Shown here piece after piece: positions 32,122 to 32,939 of a stretch of 32,939 nucleotides of DNA. How positions within the stretch are numbered: position 1 is the stretch's first letter; every line of letters begins with the position of its first letter. The DNA comes from Bacteroidales bacterium UBA6117 (GTDB lineage Bacteria; Bacteroidota; Bacteroidia; Bacteroidales; VadinHA17), in the NCBI GenBank assembly GCA_002428385.1, contig DIWB01000001.1, positions 1 to 32,939 of the forward strand. Reading direction: 5' to 3'. A program made the translations under genes and the position numbers. The notes below the pieces were generated by a model. The model worked only from the letters and a program-made list of their open reading frames with translations. It did no database searches and was not told where the DNA came from.

Positions 32122-32880
32122 ATGGACAATGTCATAATTGAAATAAAAAAGCTCAGGAAAGACTATCATGTCGGCGATGTCGTGGTGCACGCGCTGAGGG
32201 GAGTCGACCTGCAGATAAGGGAGGGCGAATTCGTCGCCATCATGGGAATGAGCGGATCGGGGAAATCGACCATGCTCAACATACTCGGATGCCTCGACCA
32301 GCCCACGGGAGGAGACTATTTCCTCGACGGGACAAATGTTAATTCCATGAACAGGGATGAACTGGCCGGGCTGAGGAACAGGAAACTTGGTTTCGTCTTT
32401 CAGGCCTACAACCTTCTTCCACGCACCACTGCTCTTGAGAATGTGGAACTGCCACTGTTCTACAATCCGAAAATGAAATCGAAGGAACGCCTGGAAAGGG
32501 CTGTGAATGCGCTCGAGGCTGTGGGACTTAAGGAAAGGATGGGTCATATGCCCAACCAGCTCTCCGGAGGTCAGCAGCAAAGAGTTGCAATCGCCCGGTC
32601 GCTTGTAAACGACCCGGTGCTGATACTCGCCGATGAACCAACGGGAAACCTCGACACCAGAACATCGGTGGAGATCATGGAACTTTTCCAGGCGCTCAAC
32701 GAAAAGGGAAGAACAATAGTCTTTGTGACACATGAACCCGATATTGCAAGGTTTGCAACCAGGAACGTGGTGTTCAGGGACGGCAGGATACAGAGGGAAA
32801 ACATGGTAACGGACCGGCTCTTTGCATCCGATGTGCTTCTGACACTGCCGGTGGAAAATATCGAGGAGTTTGAAAACTGA
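32122..32880 (+). CDS. ABC transporter ATP-binding protein, MacB/LolD type
   Basis: The 252-residue ATPase is complete. Walker A is GMSGSGKST (42-50), the Q-loop is FVFQAYNLLP with Gln94, the signature is LSGGQQQR (147-154), Walker B is LILADEPTGNLD (167-178) and the H-loop is His204 in FVTHEPDI. This is the subfamily that powers MacB, LolCDE and FtsEX-like permeases. The FtsX-like permease is not fused here and is expected as the next gene. It lies 37 bases after the adaptor gene, as third member of the efflux operon. Substrates may be peptides, antibiotics or lipids; the sequence does not say which. Confidence 0.94.
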   Translation: MDNVIIEIKKLRKDYHVGDVVVHALRGVDLQIREGEFVAIMGMSGSGKSTMLNILGCLDQPTGGDYFLDGTNVNSMNRDELAGLRNRKLGFVFQAYNLLPRTTALENVELPLFYNPKMKSKERLERAVNALEAVGLKERMGHMPNQLSGGQQQRVAIARSLVNDPVLILADEPTGNLDTRTSVEIMELFQALNEKGRTIVFVTHEPDIARFATRNVVFRDGRIQRENMVTDRLFASDVLLTLPVENIEEFEN

Positions 32881-32939
32881 CAAATGAAGCAGGCAATGAA
32901 ACCCACATGTATCAAATACACAAACACGTATGTATATAA
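32881..32939 (+). other. Window end; start of the next gene not resolved
   Basis: An ATG at 32884 opens a frame that is still open at the last base, so it could be the first 18 codons of the expected permease. The residues (MKQAMKPTCIKYTN...) do not look like an FtsX/MacB N-terminus, so I do not call it a gene. Confidence 0.3.

Overview
The window looks like a chromosomal segment from a member of the Bacteroidota, most likely a Bacteroidales/Marinilabiliales-type organism. Four things support this. There is a type IX secretion (T9SS) sorting domain. Several genes have promoters of the Bacteroidota form TTTG-N19-TAnnTTTG instead of E. coli-like boxes, and there are almost no strong Shine-Dalgarno sites. 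The S16 protein carries the long acidic/Ala-rich tail common in this phylum. The order mutL - rhomboid - rhomboid - endonuclease/exonuclease/phosphatase protein is also typical.

Region 1 (1-8.4 kb) is an A+T-rich accessory island. It opens with the 3' end of an IS4-like transposase. A leftward cassette follows, in transcription order: a short T9SS-sorted protein, a secreted peptidase-S74-type chaperone, a 2046-residue SpvB/FG-GAP/TcdB-like/RHS protein, and a small predicted lipoprotein whose start codon lies inside the end of the RHS gene. The variable C-terminus of the RHS protein has a JAB/DUF4329-like HxH...SxxD metal site. The simplest reading is a polymorphic toxin with a candidate immunity lipoprotein. 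This is the most novel-looking system in the window.

Region 2 (8.7-15.7 kb) is housekeeping: leftward dnaE - trxA - LOG-family gene, and rightward rpsP - rimM, with a long repeat-derived inverted repeat between the two units. A repeat-rich gap then leads to a secreted GIN-domain (DUF2807) protein.

Region 3 (15.7-24.9 kb) holds a threonylcarbamoyl-AMP synthase-like gene and dapL, an unrecognised protein with an internal duplication, a K+-dependent-type membrane pyrophosphatase (hppA) with a textbook promoter and terminator, a serine/threonine dehydratase-like PLP enzyme, a membrane-anchored EEP-family protein and two tandem rhomboid proteases.

Region 4 (25.0-32.9 kb) has mutL diverging from a second exported EEP protein. 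Next come two neighbouring genes that each appear to have lost roughly 100 internal codons: a frameshifted zinc-metallopeptidase (YpfJ family) pseudogene and a TIGR01777 epimerase. The window ends in a tripartite efflux operon (TolC-like, MacA-like adaptor, MacB-type ATPase) that runs off the right edge before its permease.

No tRNA, rRNA or CRISPR array was recognised. All calls come from reading translations and motifs by eye; no database search was run.
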